Under the pieces are notes generated by a model that was not told the origin of the DNA, did no database searches, and worked only from the letters and a program-made list of their open reading frames with translations. 64,000 nucleotides of DNA from Callorhinus ursinus. Lineage: Eukaryota > Chordata > Mammalia > Carnivora > Otariidae. The DNA is taken from NCBI RefSeq assembly GCF_003265705.1, contig NW_020312788.1:372001-436000 (forward strand), in the 5' to 3' direction. Shown here one piece after another: positions 22,949 to 35,785 of this stretch. The position numbers and the translations under genes are program-made. Position 1 is the stretch's first letter; each line of letters starts with the position of its first letter.

Positions 22949-24941
22949 TATGTCCAGGTAGGCTGTCATTGAAAATAGAAGGAGAGATAAAAATCTTCCA
23001 GGACAAATAAAAACTAAAGGAATTTGCAAACACGAAACCAGCCCTACACAAAATATTGAAAAGGGTCCTCTAAGCAAAGAGAGAGCCTAAAAGTAACATA
23101 GACCAAAAAGGAACACAGACAATATACAGTAACAGTCACCTTACAGGCAATACAATGGCACTAAATTCATATCTTTCAATAGTTACCCTGAATGTAAATG
23201 GGCTAAATGCCCCAATCAAAAGACATAGGGTATCAGGTTGGATTAAAAAAACAAGACTCATTGATATGCTGTCTGCAAGAGACTCATTTTAGACCCAAAG
23301 ACACCTCCAGATTGAAAGTGAGGGGGTGGAAAACCATTTACCATGCTAATGGACACCAAAAGAATGCTGGGGTGGCAATCCTTATATCAGACAAATTAGA
23401 TTTTAGACCAAAGACTATAATAAGAGATGAGGAAGGATACTATAGCATACTTAAAGAGTCTATCCAACAAGAAGATACAACAATTATAAATATCTATGCC
23501 CCTAACATGGGAGCAGCCAATTATATAAGGCAATTAATAACCAAAGGAAAGAAACACATTGACAACAATACAATAATAGTAGGGGACTTTAACACCCCCC
23601 TCACTGAAATGGACAGATCATCTAAGCAAAAGAACAACAAGGAAATAAAGACTTTAAATGACACACTGGACCAAATGGACTTCACAGATATATTCAGAAC
23701 ATTCCATCCCAAAGCAGCGGAATACACATTCTTCTCTAGTGCCCATGGAACATTCTGCAGAATAGATCACATCCTAGGTCACAAATCAGGTCTCAACCAG
23801 TACCAAAAGAGTGAGATTATTCCCTGCATATTTTCAGACCACAATGCTTTGAAACTAGAACTCAATCACAAGGGGAAAGTCGGAAAGAACTCAAATACAT
23901 GGAGGCTAAAGAGCATCCTACTAAAGAATGAATGGGTCAACCAGGAAATTAAAGAAGAATTAAAAAAATTCATGGAAACCAATGAAAATGAAAACACAAC
24001 TGTTCAAAATCTTGGGATGCAGCAAAGGCAGTCCTAAGAGGAACGTATATAGCAATACAAGCCTTTCTCAAATACACAGCCTAACCCTACACTTAAAGGA
24101 GCTGGAGAAAGAACAGCAAATAAAGCCTAAACCCAGCAGGAGAAGAGAAATAATAAAGATCAGAGCAGAAATCAATGAAATAGAAACCAGAAGAACAGTA
24201 GAGCAGATCAACGAAACTAGGAGCTTGTTCTTTGAAAGATTAGTAATATCGATAAACCTCCTAGCCAGACTTACCAAAAAGAAAAGAGAAAGGACCCAAA
24301 TAAATAAAATCATGAATGAAAGAGGAGAGAAAACAACCAACACCAAAGAAAAACAATTATAAGAACATATTATGAGCAACCATATGCCAGCAAATTAGAT
24401 AATCTGGAAGAAATGGATGCATTCCTAGAGATGTACCAAAACTGAGCCAGGAAGAAATAGAAAACCTGAACAGACCCATAACCAGTAAGGAAATTGAAGC
24501 AGTCATTGAAAATCTCCCAACAAACAAGAACCCGGGGCCAGATGGCTTCCCAGGGGATTTCTACCAAACATTTAAAGAACAATTAATACCTATCTTTCTG
24601 AAACTGTTCCAAAAAATAGAAATGGAAGGAAAACTTCCAAACTCGTTTTATGAGGCCACCATTACCTTTATCCCAAAACGAGACAAAGACCCCATCAAAA
24701 AGAATTATAGACCAATATCCCTGATGAACATGGATGCAAAAATTCTCACCAAAATCCTAGCCAATAGGATCCAACAGTACATTAAAAGGATTATTCACCA
24801 CGACCAAGTGGGATTTATCCCTGGGCTGCAAGTTTGGTTCAACATCCGCAAATCAATCAATGTGATACAGTACCTTAATAAAAGAAAGAATAAGAACCAT
24901 ATGATCCTCTCAATAGATGCAGAAAAAGGATTTGACGAAGT
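22949..24941 (+). mobile_element. L1 inter-ORF spacer, endonuclease and RT 5' half, + strand part of split L1
   Basis: After about 210 bases of spacer, ORF2 starts near 23155 with the motif LNVNGLNAPIKRHR. The endonuclease region runs to about 24037 and includes LQETHF, IIVGDFNTPL and the catalytic-type SDHNAL. The frame shifts near 24010, then resumes in other frames with [20 protein letters not shown] and [12 protein letters not shown]. It ends in [13 protein letters not shown] at about 24940, exactly where the opposite-strand half begins. ORF1 and the 5' UTR are absent. Confidence 0.9.
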
Positions 24942-25150
24942 ATGGGCATATATTTTTGAACGAGGTAGGGTTCAACTCATGCTAGGAAATATTGGACTTC
25001 AATATTATTAACACAGTGTCTTGCACTTAATTGAAAGGTTATAAACCTGACACTGAACATGTATCTAATGGAGTTTATTAAATGCATCCTGCAAGCTCTT
25101 GGCCCTTTTACTTCTCTTTCTTCCTAGTGTGCTACTTCTTTGACCTAGTT

Positions 25151-25237
25151 GACAACATTTAGTTTTTGGACTAAATGTTTTGACAACATTTAGTTTTACA
25201 ACATTAAATGTTGACAACATTTAGTTTTTGGACTAGT
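25151..25237. repeat. 31-bp tandem repeat, about 2.8 copies
   Basis: GACAACATTTAGTTTT starts at 25151, 25182 and 25213, giving an exact 31-bp period. The first unit holds a perfect 10-bp inverted repeat, AACATTTAGT and ACTAAATGTT, around a 6-base loop. Confidence 0.85.
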
Positions 25238-25299
25238 TTTTTTTAACATTTATGTTAAAAGCATTATGATTTAGAAAGTTAGTGTAGTGTAAGTAATGG

Positions 25300-25700
25300 T
25301 TACAAGCATGCATTTGTTAGGCCTGGGTTCCATTTGGATTTTGTCACTTAACTACATTTACTAACCTCTCATTGCCTCACCTGTAGATTTTCTTTTGTTT
25401 TCTTTTTAAATATAGTGGTTCTATTATTTTTAAAAATTTATTAATTTACTTGTTGGGGGGGTGAGGGATAGGGAGGGAGAGAACCTTAGGCAGGCTCCAC
25501 GCGCAACATGAAGTGGGACTCAGGGCTCGATCTCATGACCCTGAGATCATGACCTGAGCTGAAACTTGAGAGTCAGAGGCTTAACCGAGTGAGCCACCCA
25601 GGCGCCCCTCACCTGTAGATTTTCTTGTTTGTAGGATGGGATAGTTGTAGTAGTAGTAACTACTTAACAAAGTTGTGAGAGTTAAATGAGAAATTCGTGG
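25300..25700 (+). repeat. MIR element split by a SINE
   Basis: GGCCTGGGTTCCATTTGGAT, CCTCATTGCCTCACC-like text and GTAGGATGGGATAGTTGTAG are MIR in sense, divided by the SINE at 25396-25607 and its 19-bp duplication. Confidence 0.65.
25396..25607 (-). mobile_element. SINEC
   Basis: Duplication CTCACCTGTAGATTTTCTT at 25377-25395 and 25608-25626 (19 bp, perfect). Sits inside a MIR. Confidence 0.95.
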
Positions 25701-26219
25701 CATATTAACCAGTCAGTATATGTTAAATATTACTGTTTAATGTAGATAAAATGATGCTTTCAAATTTAAATTTTTTTCTTTGTTTAAATGGTAAGAATAG
25801 AAAAGTATTATCTGGATAAAGGTCTTTTATGGCTGGAGTACTCTTGATTCTCATGGATTGTCTCCCTGGGCTGTTGAATACTAGCAGAGTTGTGTCTGAC
25901 AGAGGCAGATTTCAGAGGATGTTTAAAATTGCTACTTTCATTATTTTACTTCTTGTAATTCTTTGTGGCTTGAGAATTGATCAGATTTATGAGACATGCT
26001 TACAACATTTAAGCAAGCATCAAGCACTAAATTTGGATTAGCAGTGTGTATGCTTTATCTTCTTTTCATATTGCTCTTGATATGTGGAAATATACTTCAA
26101 AGCACTGCATTAAAAATTGTAAAAGCGGCATGTATTGTGTTTTTGTATTTCTTATTTGTACCAAGGAGATTGCTTTATGTGCACTAGGTATTTAATAATG
26201 TGTGTTTATTAGTGGTATA

Positions 26220-26340
26220 TGTGTAGGCAGTGTGGTATAAGGGTTAGGATTGTGGGCTTACTGTAGATAGACCTGGATTTATATCCTTTCTTTGTCACTT
26301 CCTGAGCTGTGTGACCTTGGTTAGGTTACTTGCTGCTGTT
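26220..26340 (+). repeat. MIR element
   Basis: TAGACCTGGATTTATATCCT and TGTGTGACCTTGGTTAGGTT are MIR in sense. Confidence 0.75.
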
Positions 26341-26839
26341 GTTATTATTGTTTATGTATGTGTGTTCATGCATTGGTGAATTTTTTCTTTTGAGAAAAAA
26401 GGCAGGGATAAAAAAAACTCATATTAGAGAGTCATTGAAAAGTAATGTTTAGGTTGCATTCCCTCATATGTATATGTTCTCATCTTACAGTTTTCATAAT
26501 TATATTTTAAATGAATGTATACTAACTTCTTTAGTTGATATGTATACCAAAACTTAGTTATAATTGTTATATTTCTTTTTACTGTATAATGTTGTGGCAT
26601 TTGTTATGCATATAATAGTTTTTCTTCCTTTAAATTGCTTCTTTTGGTATACGTTTGAAGGATTTGGCTTATTGGGCAAAAGGAGACAGACATTTTTATG
26701 TGTTCTGTATTTTATATTTCATTTTATATTGTCATTATCGTTTTCCCAATGGGATAACTAGGATTTTAGAGTCTGTTATTGCTTCTCAGATATGAATCAA
26801 TTGTCAGAGCTTCACTTTTATAGAAACCTTTTGCCATAG

Positions 26840-26975
26840 TTTATTCATTCAGCAAGTATTTTTGGATCTAGAGCCTAGCACTGGGAAAACAAAGATACAT
26901 AAGATATAGTCCCTATCTCCTAGGAGCTTGGTCACAGTCTGGTGAGGAAGACTATAATTCATAATATGTAATTCG
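26840..26975 (-). mobile_element. L2 3'-end fragment
   Basis: TTATTCATTCAGCAAGTATT and CCTATCTCCTAGGAGCTTGG are the antisense L2 end. Confidence 0.65.
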
Positions 26976-27736
26976 TACTTTTGAAAAACACCTTGTGGGT
27001 CAGGTAAAACAATCTGAGTTACCAGTTCTCAATTTCTGAAATAAACAGAAGAACTGTAATATAGTTGTAGCATATAGTATATCAAGGTGTTATATCCATT
27101 GGTCATTTCGTTGCTAGAAAAAAAAACTTAAGCAAAACAGATTTATTATTAGAAGGATATAGGGCTGGGTATATCTTAGAACCCAGTTAGGCTGCAAGGG
27201 GACTGAATGAAATAGAAACGAAATTCAGGAACCACAGTAGTACTGTTCTCTTGTGGATCCTAAAGCAACCCTTTCCAGCTGTGAAGGAAAGTTCTCTAAA
27301 AAGCAAAATAGGAAGGGAGGAAATTGTATTTCTATCATAGAGGTATGAAACAGATGCTCCCTAGAGAAAGGAATTACACAATTTTTCTTCAGTTTATCTA
27401 TTAAATGGCATCTTCTTGTTTCAATTGCTATGTCTTGATTGCTAGTGAGATTGAATTTAAATATTTGTACAAAAGCCCTTTGCTAATTTTTCTTGAAATC
27501 TGTGTCTTAGGCATTAGAATATATATGGTAGTGATGTCAGTCCTTGTTACATTTGATGAAACCATTTTTTCCATTTTTTTCTTTTTATGTATTTGTAAAT
27601 TTTTCATTGTATAAAGTTTTTTACTTTCATTAAATTCAACACAGGTTTTTCCTTGTGATATTTTTAAGTACACGTGTTTAAAAATTATTAGCCTCTAAAG
27701 TTCAAGTACTATAGTTTAACTGTGATGCAGTTTATT

Positions 27737-27935
27737 TCTTTTTAAAGATTTATTTATTTATTTGAGAGAATGGGAGCGAGTGTGCTGGGGTGGGGAGGTG
27801 GAGAGGGAGAATCTCAAGCAGACTCCCTGCTGAGCTCGGAACTCCACTCAGGGCTCAATCTTAGGACCCTGAGATCATTACCTGAGCCAAAACCAAGAGT
27901 CAGATGCTTAACTGACTGAGCCATCCAGGTGCCCC
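27737..27935 (-). mobile_element. SINEC
   Basis: Duplication ATGCAGTTTATTT (27724-27736) and ATGCAGTTGATTT (27936-27948). Confidence 0.92.
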
Positions 27936-27949
27936 ATGCAGTTGATTTT

Positions 27950-30900
27950 AATTTTTAATTTTATATGTTGCTTTATCTGTCATTATTGAAGTGTAAAACA
28001 TAGAAAGTGCACACAAAGTTTTGCTCAGTGAATTATAATCTGTGTAATCGTAATCTGTGTAAGTACCACTCAGTCAAGAAACAGAACATTGACAGCACTT
28101 CAGAAGCCCTCTCCCTTCTCCCATCAGTCACTACCTTCTCTCTTCTCCCCAAAGAAATCAGTATTCTGACTTAGTAATGTCTATTTTTGAATGTTATATA
28201 AATTGACTCACATAGTAAAATTGTATTTCTAGCTACTTTTGCTCCACATAATGTTTCTGATACTCATCAATGTTAATTTCTGTAACTGTAGTTGGTTTTC
28301 ATTGCTCTGTGTTACTTTGTATGTATATGCCACAGTTAATATAATCCGTTGATAGATGTTTAGGTTGTTTCCACTTTGTTACTAATAATGCTGTATGAAT
28401 GCATTTATATCAATCTCTGCATGTACTATTAATATTTGTTGAGTATATACCCAAGAGTAAATTTACTGGCTTATGTGTATGAATTTGCCTTTAGTATGTA
28501 CTGCTGGTTTTCCAGAGTGGTTGTAACAATTTATATTCCCATGAGCACTTTATGAGAGTTCCCATTGCTCCATATCGTCACCAGTAATTGGAATTGTTAG
28601 TATATTTATTTTTGCAATCTGATGGCTGTGAGGTGGTATTTATGGTTGTAATTTTCATTTCCCTGATGAGAAAGTTGTTAACCATTTTTTTCATAAGTTT
28701 ATTGGCTTTTGAATATGTGTTCACATCTTTTGGTCAGTTTTCCTTTGTGGTGTTTGTTTTATAAAAAACAGTAATGTATTTGAAGGAATTCTTTTTGTAT
28801 TTTGGATAAGTACTCTTTATTTTTTTAATATCCCCCCCTTTCTGTGGCCTGTTTTTCCCTTCTCTTTATGGTATTTAAGAAGTATGTCAAGTTCATAAAA
28901 ATGTTTTCCTATATTTTCTCTTTTAATGTGGGCATTTGCAGCTGTAAATTTCCCTCTTAGCACTCAGTTAGCAGTCAGTTCATCAGGTTTTGATGTGTTT
29001 TTGTTTTTATTAACCTCTGGTGTTTTCTAATTTTCCTTTTGATTTCTTCTTTTGATCTATTGCTGATTTAGGAGTATGTTAATTTCCACATATTTGTGGA
29101 TTTCCCAGATTTCTTTCTGTAATTGATTTCTAATTTAATTCATTTGTGATTGGAGAACATACTTTGTCTATTTTCAGTCCTTGTCTATTTTCCCAATTGC
29201 TCCATAGTCTGATTGCTGCATTGTTTTATGGCCTAGCATATGGGCTCTCCTTGAGAATGTTCTATGTATGCTTTCAGAGAATGTGTGTTCTCTTGTCGGA
29301 TGGAGTATCCCCTACATGTCTGTTAGGTCTTGTTGGATTATAGTGTTTAAGCTTTCTGTTGCCTTGTTAATTTCTGTCTAGTTCTATTTGTTATTGAAAA
29401 TGGAGTATTGAAGTCTTCCAGTTGCATGGTTGTCCGTTTCTCTTTGATTCTGTCAATTTTGCTTCATGTATTTTGAGGCTCTGTTTTATGGTGCCTGTGT
29501 GTTTATAATTTTTATATCTTATGGATGGATTGACCCTTTAATAGTTATAGAATGTTCCTCTTCACCTCTAAAAACATTTTAGAGGCTGTCTGATATTAGT
29601 ATATCCAGTACAGTTCTGTTATGGTTGCTATTTGCGTGGTGTCTCTTCCCGTTCCTTTACTTTTATCTTTGTGTCTTTGACTAGAAAGTGTGACAGCATT
29701 AGTCAGATCTTGTTCTTTTTAAATCCAGTCTTACAGTCTTTGCGTCTTGATTTTACTGTTTAATCCACTCACATTTAATGATACTGATGTGGTTGGATTT
29801 ATGTCTGCCGTTTTGCTTTTTGTTTTCTGTATGTCTGTTTTTGTCTTCTGTGCCTCCTTTATTGCATTCTTTTGCTTTGAGTATTTTCTAGTGTAACATT
29901 TTAGTTTCCTTAATGATTCTGAAAGTATTTTTTGTTATTTTCTTAGTGATTGTTTGAGGGTGTACATTACACAACTTACAGAATCTACTTCAGATTAATA
30001 ACTTTAGTGATATATAGAAACTGTATTTAGCTCTGCTCCATCCTTCCATTTTGTTTAAATCATTTTGTTTTGTTACAAATAAAAGAATACATTATTATAA
30101 TTATTACTTGATATAATTCTGTGTCTTTTAAAGAAACTGAAAGGAAAACATAAACATAGTTTTCTTACTAACTTATTTATCATTTTGGTTCTTTTCATTT
30201 CTTTCTGTAGATTTGATTTACTATCTGATACGATTTCCTTACTAAATAAAGTTTGTTTCTACCTGCCTCCTTTGTGCTATTATTGTCAAATGTTACATTT
30301 CCAAACGTTTTAGGCCCAGTGGTACAGTTACATGCATGTCGTATGTGCAATTATTTTTTCAACTAATTAAGAGAATTAAGAAGAAGAAATACGCAATTAT
30401 GTTGTCTTTGCTGGCACTCATGTTCTCTCATGTAGATTCAAATTACTTTATGGTGTAGCCAGAAGAACTGATTTTGATTCTTCTGCCAGCTCCAATCTCC
30501 TGTTCAGCCCCTCTACTGGGCTTTTCATTTTAGTTATTGTACATTTGAACTCCAGAATTTTCACTTAATTATTTTATAAAATTTCTCTTTTTATTGGCTT
30601 CTCTATTTGATGAGACATTGTCATAATAACTTCCCTTTAAGTATTTAAACATGGTTTCTTTTAGTTCTTTGAACGTATGTATAATAGCTGCTTTGAACTC
30701 TGCTGAATCCAACATCTGGGCCCTCTCAAAGACATGTACATAGTCTCCTTGACCACCAGAGATGACTGGTTTAGGCTCTGTTCATTTTGTCTCTTTCCCT
30801 GATTTTCCCTGTAAGCTTTTGGCTGGTCTCTTTCTATTGCTATACACTTAGCAGTCAGCCTCCACTAATTGCTAGCTGATTGCTTTCTTGTTTTTGTCAA

Positions 30901-31315
30901 CATCCTGGGGCATGAATTGCTCCATAGTCTGATTGCTGCATTAAGTCAGGTTTCTGCAGAAGCTAAGGGTTACCAGTTTTTGAGACCTGTGCTTGCTCTG
31001 AGAGGTTAACTGCCTTTCTGTTTGCCTCATTCTTAGTAGTTAAACTTCTACATAGTCTGTAGGTTTGCTTGTTGCTACTTCTACCATGGAACTACAATTC
31101 TTTTATTCACCTCCCAGATCTCCATAGTTTTGGAAAATGCCCTTAGGAATGAACTTCCCCACAGTTGGCCAGATAAAGTCCATTCCCTTAGGTGGAGAAT
31201 AGAGCTTTCAGTTATTATGGCCTCTTTTCCCTCTGGGAAGAACCTCTGCTTTGCTTCAGTGAAGTTAGGGACTGAGAAAGGAGATAACTTCTTTCTTTTT
31301 TCTTTCTTTCTTTCT

Positions 31316-31359
<44 letters not shown>

Positions 31360-31372
31360 TCNNNNNNNNNNT

Positions 31373-31428
<56 letters not shown>

Positions 31429-32260
31429 TTTTTCTTTTCTTTCTTTCTTTTGTTCTTTCTTTCTCTCTTTCTCTCTCTTTCTCTCTCTCTTTCTCTCTTT
31501 CTTTCTCTTTCTCTCTTTCTGTCTCTCTGTTTTTCTCTCTGTCTTTCTCTCTTTCTCTCTTTCTTTCTTTCTGCCTGCCTGCCTTCCTTCCTCCCCTTCC
31601 TCCCCTTCCTTCCTTGTTTTGAGAGAGGGAGGGAGGGGGCCAGGGCAGTAGTAGGGTGAGGGAGAGAGAGAGAAAAACTTAAGTAGGCTACATGCCCAGC
31701 GTGGAGCCTATACTCTCACAGCCCTGAGGTCATGACCTGAGCCAAAATCAGGAGTTGGGAAATCAAGAGTGGGATGCTTAACTGACTGAGCCACCCAGGA
31801 GCCCCAGAAGGAGATAACTTCTGTTGAAGTGACACCCAGCTGTAGGAGTAGGGTAGTCCTTTTTCTCAGTTTGCTCCTCCTGGTAAAGAAGTTTCGCTTA
31901 TAAGTGAGCAATTATGACCCAGTATTTTTGGCCTACTGTACCTGGAATAGAGTTTCTGCCTTACAAGTGGGAGTTAGTTGGGAGGAGGGACTCCATAGTT
32001 TTCTCATCCATGCCTGCCTGACGTAGAGTTTCTGCAACATGGAGCTGGGGGAGGTTGGTGGTGGTGAGAGATGCCAGCATCCTTCTCCTCTGGGTTGAAA
32101 TTACCCTCCTGGACTGGGCTAGGGGAGCTCCTGGGGTACCCATCTGGTGTAGAACTTTAGTCACATGGAGTTGTAGGGTGTGAATGGGAGTGATTTGTGT
32201 CTCAGACGTCACAGATGCTTGCTCTTCTCACCTCAGTGTAGTGTATTTTCTTGAATAAAT
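27950..32260 (-). mobile_element. Long old L1 (antisense), with SINE insertion
   Basis: Successive blocks run from L1 3' UTR (TGAAGTGTAAAACATAGAAA, 28.0-28.8 kb) through ORF2 endonuclease text (CACATATTTGTGGATTTCCC, TGTCTGTTAGGTCTTGTTGG, 28.9-29.8 kb). Beyond these is 5' region text (AACTCTGCTGAATCCAACAT, near 30.7 kb), resuming after the SINE at 31293-31805. The order is consistent with one large antisense insertion with internal loss of the RT part, or with two overlapping insertions. All frames are decayed. Confidence 0.75.
31293..31805 (-). mobile_element. SINEC with expanded (TTTC)n tail, contains an N gap
   Basis: The SINE head ends at 31805 (GCCACCCAGGAGCCCC). Its tail, seen as T/C repeats from 31293 to about 31615, has grown to more than 300 bases and includes ten Ns at 31362-31371. 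A 15-bp duplication, AAGGAGATAACTTCT, flanks it at 31278-31292 and 31808-31822. The tract encodes a spurious Ser/Phe/Leu frame that should be ignored. Confidence 0.93.
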
Positions 32261-32337
32261 GTTTCTCCATTTGCTGTATGCCCTTAGGATGATTTCCAAA
32301 AACATTAAATGGTTGGTGGTTCTTTAAAAAAAAAAGT

Positions 32338-32495
32338 TGGGGCGCCTGGGTGGCTCAGTCAGTTAAGCGGCTGCCTTCAGCTCAGGTCACGATTCCAGGG
32401 TCCTGGGATCGAGCCCCATGTTGGGGTCCCTTCTCCCTCTGCCCCTTCCCCCCCCCCACTAGAGCACGGGCTCTCTCTCAAATAAAAAAAAAAAA
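32338..32495 (+). mobile_element. SINEC, internally shortened
   Basis: The head GGGGCGCCTGGGTGG is intact, but the CTCCCTGCTCAGC block is lost. It ends in an interrupted A-tail. Confidence 0.9.
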
Positions 32496-32559
32496 TAAAA
32501 AAAAAGTTTCACCAGTTAAATGGTTATTTCACATGGTCTACTGAGCTTCTCATGCCACT

Positions 32560-35340
32560 ATTCCTGAAGTCATCCTATTCTACTATATTTTATTGTCTTT
32601 CAGAAACTTATATTATTATGCTTTTCATACTTAATCTGTAGTCCTCCTGAAGTTGTTTTTTTCCTGTGTGGTGTGAGGTAGTAGTGTCATTTCCATATGG
32701 CTATCCTGATAACTCAGCACCATTTACCAAAAAGAAACGTTCTTTCCCACTGTTTTGCAGTGCTACCTTTTTTTGTTAATCAAGTGTCTGTACCCAGAAA
32801 CAGGTTTGTTTCTAGGCTGTACATTCTCTATCATTTGTCTATTCTTGTGCCAGTACCATACTGTCTTAATTATAAGCTTGATACCTAATAAATGTAATTA
32901 GCTTGATATCCAGTAAAATAAACTTTCCTGCCTTTTGATAGGTCGAATTCTCCCAAGATTTCTTTCTTCTGAGTATGCAGTTGAATACTTAATCTTTGTA
33001 GTGCTTTGAAGGGATTTTGCAGATGTAGTTAAAGTTACAAGCAACAAACCTTAAAATGGTGAGATTGCCTTGGATTATTTGAGTGGGCCCAGTTCGGCTG
33101 CACAAGCCCCTTAAATACAAAAAAGGCAGAAAAGAGGAAGGCAGAAGAGAGGTGGGGCAGAAAAGAGGTCAGAGGGACTTGACTCAGAAACATGAAAAGG
33201 ACTTGGCCTGCTGTTGGTGCCTTTAAAAGGGGGACCATGAGCCAGGGAATGTAAGTGACCCTTAGAAGCTGAGACCAAGTCTCACTTGACAGACAGGAAA
33301 GAGATGGGGGACCTTTGTCCTATAATTGCTTGGAGTTGAATTTTGCCAGCATCCTAAATGAACCTGGAAACAGATTCTCTCCTAGTGTCTAGACAGAAAC
33401 ACAGCCTATCTAATACCTTGATTTCATCCTCGTGAGATCCTAAGCAGAGAACCACTTGAGCCATGCTGTGCTGAGATTTCTGATCCACAGAAACTGGAGG
33501 TAATACATGTGTGTTTTTAAGCTGCTATGTTTGTGGTAACTTGTTAGAACAAGTGATAGAAAATTAATACACATTTCATTGATTTTCTTCAAAATTGCCT
33601 TGGCTATTTTTGGGTACATTCTACAAATAAAACTAAAACAGATCTTTTGAGGGTTTGAAATTGCATTGAATCTGTTGATCATATCTTTACAATAATGAGT
33701 GTTCCAATCCATGTAGCTTGGGTATATTCATCATTTCAGTAATGCTTTATAGTTTTCTCTGTAATGATCTTGCATAATTGTTACACTTGGTGTTTTATTT
33801 TTATTTTTTTATATTACTGTAAATAGTATTTCTTTGACTTTTATATTCTACTTACTGCTGATATGTAGAAATTCAGTTAATTTTTGCATATTGCCTTGGT
33901 AACCAGCAATTTTGCTTATAATTCTGATAATATATCTCAACTAGATTGACTTTCTATAAACATATGGCATATGAGTGATAAATTCATTTAGTCTTTACCA
34001 ATCCTTATACTACTTGTGTTTCTAGCCTTATTGCAGTGATTATAACTGCCAGTACAGTGTTGAATAGACTGGTTATAGTGGGAATCCTTGTGTTGCTCCT
34101 ATTTTAAAAGTAGGGGAAGAATCAATACTTTACAATTTAGCATATAGGCATTTTGGATCTGTCTTTTCTCAGATCAAGGAAGTTCCTTTCTATTACTGGT
34201 TACTAGTTTGTTTAAATCATTAATGGATGTTGAATTTTATCAAATGCCTTTTTCTGCATTTATTCAGATAATTTTAACTTCTCAGCATTTTTTTTTAACG
34301 TGGTGAATTATTTTATTGCTCCTTAATTATTACACCAACCTTGTATTCCTGGACTAACCTAATTGTGAACTATTAGTTTTTTTTAATGTGAATTACTTTC
34401 CTGATTTTTCATTTAGTATTTTTACACCTACATACATGAATGAGATAGGTGTGTAACTTTCTCATAATGTCCTTGTCAGGTTTTATAGCAAGGTAACACT
34501 GGCTTCATAAAAATGAGTTGGGAAGTGCTTTTTCTTTTACCACTATCTTAAGAATTTATGTAAGAAGGGTGTTATAGCTTCTTTAAGTGTTTGGTAGAAG
34601 TCACTGAGGAAGCTTTCTAGGCCTGGAATTTTCTCTGTGGAGAAATTTTAAATAATGATTTCAATTTCTATAATGTCACAGTACTCTTTAGAGTTTCAGT
34701 TTTCGTATCAGTTTTGGTAAGTTGTATTTCCTAGTAATTCCTACATTTTATCTAAAACTTCCAATGTGTGTGTATAAAATTGTAAATAATATTCCCTGTG
34801 ATCTTTCTGTGTCTAGGATCTATAGTGATATCCTCTTTTCATTCCAGATGGTCACTGTCTGTGTTTTGTCTCTTTTTTTCTTGATCCCTCTTACCAGTTT
34901 ATTAGTTTTTTCATGGAACCAGCTTTTAGTATTCATTCTTTGTTTTGTATGTTTGTTTTCTATTTGATCGATTTTTGTTCTGATTTTTATTGTTTCCTTC
35001 TTTGACTTTCTTTGGGTTTAATATGCTGTTCTTTTTCTAGACTTGTGTGACAAATGCTTATTAGTTCTTGGATTTTTAACCTTCCTCCCTATTCTTCCCC
35101 TCCCCCAATGCGTTTGAGGTTATAAAGTTACCTAAGCATGGGTTTGGCTTTCTTTCTCTGATTTTTTTTTTTCCTTCCCCCACAAAATTGAGGTGAAATT
35201 CACATAAAATGCAATTAACTATTTTAAAGTGTTTACTCCCTCAAGTTTTGATATATGTGTGTATGTATGTATGTGTATTTCATTCAGCTCAAAATATTCT
35301 ACAATTTCCATGATTTCTCTTGATCCATGGGTTATTCAGA
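32560..35340 (-). mobile_element. Old L1 ORF2 region (antisense), split by an LTR
   Basis: TGTGCCAGTACCATACTGTC (32.85 kb), TTTGAAATTGCATTGAATCT (33.65 kb) and AATGGATGTTGAATTTTATC (34.2 kb) are antisense RT text. Then comes 5'-ward ORF2 to about 35.1 kb, with another L1-like piece to 35.34 kb. The MLT1 LTR at 32965-33575 interrupts it. Confidence 0.75.
32965..33575 (+). mobile_element. MLT1-type (ERVL-MaLR) LTR remnant
   Basis: Hallmarks in order are AAGGGATTTTGCAGATGTAG, TTGGATTATTTGAGTGGGCC, GGGGGACCATGAGCCAGGGA, GGAAACAGATTCTCTCCTAG, and a 3' end like TTGTGGTAACTTGTTAGAAC. This fits an old mammalian apparent LTR. It splits an antisense L1, whose ORF2 sequence resumes at about 33576. Confidence 0.7.
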
Positions 35341-35342
35341 AG

Positions 35343-35525
35343 TACAGTTGACCCTTGAACTATGTGGGGGTTAGGGGTGCCAGCCCCCACACAGTTGAAA
35401 ATCTGCATGTAACTTTTGGCTCCCCAGAAATTTAATTACTAATAGCCTACTGTTGGCTGGAAGCCTTACCAATAACATAAAGTTGATTAGTACATATTTT
35501 GTATAAGTATTATATACTTTAAAAG
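35343..35525. mobile_element. Mammalian DNA-transposon-like repeat (CAGTTGACCCTTGAAC type)
   Basis: CAGTTGACCCTTGAACTATG, GTTAGGGGTGCCAGCCCCCA and ACTAATAGCCTACTGTTGGC are a familiar interspersed repeat that I take for a Tigger-like DNA element. The class is not certain. Confidence 0.45.
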
Positions 35526-35785
35526 GCTTTTACTGATTTTTGACCTAGCTCCACTGTAGTAAGAACTAAATTTGTAAGATTTCAGTTCTTTAAAATATGA
35601 GACCCAACATATTGTCTTTCTTAGTAAAATATTCCTTGTATAGGCCCCCCAAAATTTTGACTATGGTGGTTAGATGTGATTCAGTATATATATTTGTTAT
35701 ATCAGGTTTGTTTCTTAAAATTATCATTACTTGTTTTGCTTGTTTGCTCTTACTCAGAGCAGGTTTAAAGGTTTAAAATGTCCCA

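Noticed and set aside
23207..24037. 276-codon frame resembling a DNA-repair type endonuclease
   Set aside because: It is the L1 ORF2 endonuclease domain (LQETHF, GDFNTPL, SDHN motifs), not a host gene.
31130..31651. 173-codon Phe/Leu/Ser-rich frame
   Set aside because: Translation of a (TTTC)n tract containing Ns; not a protein.
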